A DNA stretch of 7,592 nt from a bacterium (GTDB lineage Bacteria > BMS3Abin14), in NCBI GenBank assembly GCA_022865845.1, contig JALHUC010000050.1, positions 1 through 7,592 on the forward strand, in the 5' to 3' direction. The translations under genes were made by a program, and so were the position numbers. How positions within the stretch are numbered: position 1 is the stretch's first letter; the number at the start of each line of letters is the position of its first letter. This document shows, piece by piece, positions 6,200 through 7,592 of this stretch. The notes under the pieces are model-generated. The model saw nothing but the letters and a program-made list of their open reading frames with translations. It searched no databases and was not told where the DNA came from.

Positions 6200-6240
6200 C
6201 TGGATTCCGGATCGCGGCACAGCCGCGTCCGGAATGACGG
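6200..6240. repeat. Interspersed palindrome CTGGATTCCGGA...TCCGGAATGACGG
   Basis: ATTCCGGA (6204-6211) pairs with TCCGGAAT (6228-6235), and inside, after one bulged T, CGCGGC (6213-6218) pairs with GCCGCG (6222-6227) around ACA. This gives a 14-bp stem. It is the same element as at 314-353 in reverse orientation (CTGGATTCC and GGAATGAC ends). Confidence 0.7.
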
Positions 6241-6259
6241 GTTTGGGAATTGGGTTTAA

Positions 6260-6294
6260 TTCTACGTTCTGCATTCTGCGTTCTACATTCTGCT
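6260..6294 (-). repeat. Degenerate 7-bp tandem repeat (TTCTRCR)
   Basis: Five consecutive heptads are present: TTCTACG, TTCTGCA, TTCTGCG, TTCTACA, TTCTGCT. They are the reverse complement of the GAAYGYA family at 202-232. Confidence 0.75.
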
Positions 6295-6329
6295 CTTAAA
6301 GTAACCGTGCTTACCCCAAGATTAACGCC

Positions 6330-6356
6330 TTTCTCTGCGTCCTTCGCGACCTCTGC
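6330..6356 (-). repeat. GCAGAG-type dispersed repeat
   Basis: On the minus strand GCAGAGGTCGCGAAGGAC is followed directly by GCAGAGAAA, so GCAGAG recurs after 18 bases. ACGCAGAGGGCCGCAGGGCA at 3548-3567 is a related string. It lies just downstream of the VOC gene stop. No function can be assigned. Confidence 0.4.
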
Positions 6357-6362
6357 ATTCTT

Positions 6363-6752
6363 TCAGCCATCCAACATGGACACGCCACGCTTGCATAACT
6401 GAAGAGCCAATCCCCATGGGTCTCGAAGCATTACTAGCTGAGAACCATCATCCAATTGAAGTTCACCAACAAGAGTAGCCCCAGCGGCAAGGAGAGCAAC
6501 CTTATCAGCTTCCGGGTCTTCAGATACAAAGGCGATATGAAGCAGGAGCGGGTCCATTGCTGCATATGGCGGGACCTGGTCCGGTGGATTATTGTAAATT
6601 TCCAGCAATACCGTACCGGAACTGTCCGCAAGAAAATGCGTGTATGGGGCATCCGTCACTTGCCGAACGACCGTCAATCCGATGTGTTCGACGTACCACT
6701 TTGCCATTGCGACGGGGTCAATCACATTAAGCGCAAAATGTTCAAGCTTCAT
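6363..6752 (-). CDS. VOC family protein (glyoxalase/bleomycin-resistance fold)
   Basis: A 129-aa single-domain vicinal-oxygen-chelate protein, a typical length for this superfamily, which includes glyoxalase I, extradiol dioxygenases, methylmalonyl-CoA epimerase and antibiotic-binding proteins. It begins MKLEHFALNV and has the duplicated beta-alpha-beta-beta-beta pattern: HFALNVIDPVAMAKWY (5-20), VLLEIYN (48-54), LLLHIAFVSED (69-79), LVMLRDPWGLALQLCKR (106-122). The classical metal ligands would be His5, Glu51, His72 and a C-terminal Glu; here the last is Gln118, so metal binding may be altered. The DPWG motif is typical. The substrate is unknown. Start 6752 is chosen because GGAGGAGG (6768-6761) lies eight bases upstream; the in-frame ATGs at 6779 and 6770 lie before or overlap that site. 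It appears monocistronic. Confidence 0.9.
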   Translation of the reverse strand: MKLEHFALNVIDPVAMAKWYVEHIGLTVVRQVTDAPYTHFLADSSGTVLLEIYNNPPDQVPPYAAMDPLLLHIAFVSEDPEADKVALLAAGATLVGELQLDDGSQLVMLRDPWGLALQLCKRGVSMLDG

Positions 6753-6760
6753 AGAACGGT

Positions 6761-6768
6761 CCTCCTCC
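6761..6768 (-). promoter_or_regulatory. Strong ribosome binding site of the VOC gene
   Basis: GGAGGAGG on the minus strand, eight bases before ATG 6752, is an excellent Shine-Dalgarno sequence and sets the start codon. Confidence 0.75.
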
Positions 6769-6855
6769 ATTGATCGCATGCGTTTTAGCGCCTTCCGGCC
6801 TCGTCCTCAGCCTCCCGCGTTTTAAAAATACTGTAGAGCCACTTTACTGGATCTC

Positions 6856-7065
6856 TCACTGCTTTTCACCTGACGTCGCGACAGCTTCATTAGAGGGGAC
6901 TTTATAAATCTCACTCAAGACCAGCACTCCAGCTTCCCTGGCATGGTCCGTATCCTTCCATTCCTGGATGACAACTTCAGCCCGGTCGTCAACACTACCT
7001 GAAATGTACTTTTGAATGCAAGTGGACCGTGTCAGAGCACTTTTCCGAGCATTGTTGAGAAGCAT
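6856..7065 (-). CDS. Hypothetical short ORF, possibly a gene remnant
   Basis: A 69-codon minus-strand ORF starting MLLNNARKSALT and ending AVATSGEKQ. Its second half (VDDRAEVVIQEWKDTDHAREAGVLVLSEIYK) has a protein-like amphipathic composition, but I recognise no family. No clear ribosome binding site precedes the ATG. A second minus-strand ORF, 7032-7151 (39 aa, starting MRSLGLKNRGACFANPEI), overlaps its start in another frame, so together they might be one frameshifted gene. It could also be chance. Confidence 0.2.
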   Translation of the reverse strand: MLLNNARKSALTRSTCIQKYISGSVDDRAEVVIQEWKDTDHAREAGVLVLSEIYKVPSNEAVATSGEKQ

Positions 7066-7335
7066 ATGGCAGGCATCGTGGCTTCGTTTTTTTCGAGAAT
7101 CTCAGGATTGGCGAAACAGGCTCCCCGGTTTTTCAAGCCCAGCGATCTCATACCCTAAAATAGGATCCCAGGGTCATGCACCATAGCAGCACGCTTCACC
7201 GAAATTTACAAATGTGTATAGCCTTGCCCCGGTAATGAGCCCACTGCCAGAGGGTTCCCGCCCCTGAATTTCATCAATCCATCCCCTGCAATATTGCCAT
7301 AAGCCACTGTTATTAAAAGTATTTTATCAGCTCCC
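7066..7335. other. Unassigned region upstream of the IclR promoter
   Basis: I see no supported gene, RNA or repeat beyond the short minus-strand ORF at 7032-7151. A minus-strand frame at 7206-7442 is open for 78 codons but runs through the IclR promoter and operator-like repeat, lacks a ribosome binding site and matches nothing I know. Confidence 0.4.
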
Positions 7336-7364
7336 TTGACAAGCTTGGGAGAACCGGCAATAAT
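7336..7364 (+). promoter_or_regulatory. Near-consensus promoter of the IclR gene
   Basis: A perfect -35 box TTGACA (7336-7341), exactly 17 bp, then AATAAT (7359-7364, five of six to TATAAT). The predicted transcription start is near 7371, giving a leader of about 90 bases to ATG 7464. Confidence 0.6.
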
Positions 7365-7397
7365 CTCCATATAGTGGAATAAGTTCTCTATATGGAG
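7365..7397. promoter_or_regulatory. 10-bp inverted repeat at the transcription start, likely operator
   Basis: CTCCATATAG (7365-7374) and CTATATGGAG (7388-7397) are perfect inverted copies separated by 13 bases. They begin directly after the -10 box and cover the predicted start site. Arm centres are 23 bp apart, about two helical turns, which suits a dimeric or tetrameric regulator. Autoregulation by the downstream IclR protein is inferred from position. Confidence 0.5.
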
Positions 7398-7463
7398 TAT
7401 TGGGGGCAAGACTGTGTTCCAGAGATTCTGCATATCCCTCATTGTGCGAGTAATTCGGCAACC

Positions 7464-7592
7464 ATGAACCCTTTATCCAAGGTATTTTCGATCATTGAAA
7501 AGGTGGTTGAGGGACAGGCTGATGGAGTGACCTACTCGGAGATCGTGGCAGTCCTGGATCTGCCCAAGTCGACGGTGCATCGAATTCTCAAA
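7464..7592 (+). CDS. IclR-family transcriptional regulator, N-terminal part
   Basis: The first 43 residues of a DNA-binding regulator that runs off the window end. The sequence MNPLSKVFSIIEKVVEGQAD is followed by the winged helix-turn-helix YSEIVAVLDLPKSTVHRILK (24-43), closely matching the IclR pattern SEIAxxLGLPKSTVHRLL. The C-terminal effector domain is not included, so the ligand cannot be guessed; family members often control degradation of aromatic or small organic acids. ATG 7464 is chosen because it fits the family N-terminus, although no strong ribosome binding site is visible; an in-frame ATG at 7392 would add 24 residues and overlap the operator-like repeat. The gene is preceded by its own promoter. 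Confidence 0.85.
   Translation, partial: MNPLSKVFSIIEKVVEGQADGVTYSEIVAVLDLPKSTVHRILK

Larger units (their letters stand above)
5691..6362. other. Intergenic region without a convincing gene
   Basis: Between the MarR and VOC genes, which converge, I find no ORF of recognisable family. Minus-strand frames at 5661-5911 are open in two overlapping frames with no ribosome binding site, suggesting chance or a decayed fragment. Contents listed separately are a possible structured RNA (5931-6037), a 32-bp tandem repeat (6131-6194), an ATTCCGG palindrome (6200-6240), a heptad array (6260-6294) and a GCAGAG-type repeat (6330-6356). A small ACCCC-TTT-GGGGT hairpin lies at 5811-5823. Confidence 0.55.

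Noticed and set aside
7206..7442. 78-codon minus-strand ORF
   Set aside because: It covers the IclR promoter and operator-like repeat, has no ribosome binding site and matches no family I know.

Overview
This looks like a stretch of chromosome from an uncultured or little-studied Gram-negative bacterium of moderate GC. The intergenic DNA is crowded with short degenerate tandem repeats (7-, 8-, 14- and 32-bp units) and ATTCCGG...CCGGAAT palindromes. From memory such repeats are common in Desulfobacterota (former Deltaproteobacteria) and related metagenomic genomes, so I lean that way with low confidence. No rRNA, tRNA, CRISPR array or transposase gene is visible.

Layout, left to right. Positions 1-546 hold repeats and a candidate promoter, with no gene. 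547-1986 (+) is malonyl-CoA decarboxylase. After a 234-bp spacer with a 14-bp tandem repeat and a terminator-like hairpin, 2221-3522 (+) is an acetamidase/formamidase-family amide hydrolase with an unusual four-cysteine insert. 3523-3875 is gene-free and rich in small hairpins. 3876-4811 (-) is a class I SAM-dependent methyltransferase, and 5055-5690 (+) is a divergent MarR-family regulator. Their 243-bp intergenic region carries opposed promoter-like sequences that overlap a perfect 12-bp palindrome, TTTGTATACAAA. 5691-6362 has no convincing gene; it holds a possible structured RNA with a terminator-like end, a 32-bp tandem duplication, a palindrome and a heptad repeat. 6363-6752 (-) is a small VOC (glyoxalase/bleomycin-resistance fold) protein with a strong ribosome binding site. 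6753-7463 is mostly unassigned, with weak ORFs that may be gene remnants. The window ends inside an IclR-family regulator (7464 onward, +), preceded by a near-consensus promoter and a 10-bp inverted repeat at the expected transcription start.

How the genes may work together. Malonyl-CoA decarboxylase turns malonyl-CoA into acetyl-CoA and CO2, and the next gene encodes an amide hydrolase, so a link to breakdown of a malonate-type amide is possible, but the spacer and hairpin argue against a tight operon. The methyltransferase and MarR genes look like a self-contained divergent regulator/target pair. The IclR gene is probably the start of another unit outside the window. I see no clear new defence or mobile system. 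The most interesting points are the nested MarR operator, the RNA-like element at 5931-6037, the cysteine insert in the amidase, and the mirror-image arrangement of repeats at the two sides of the window.
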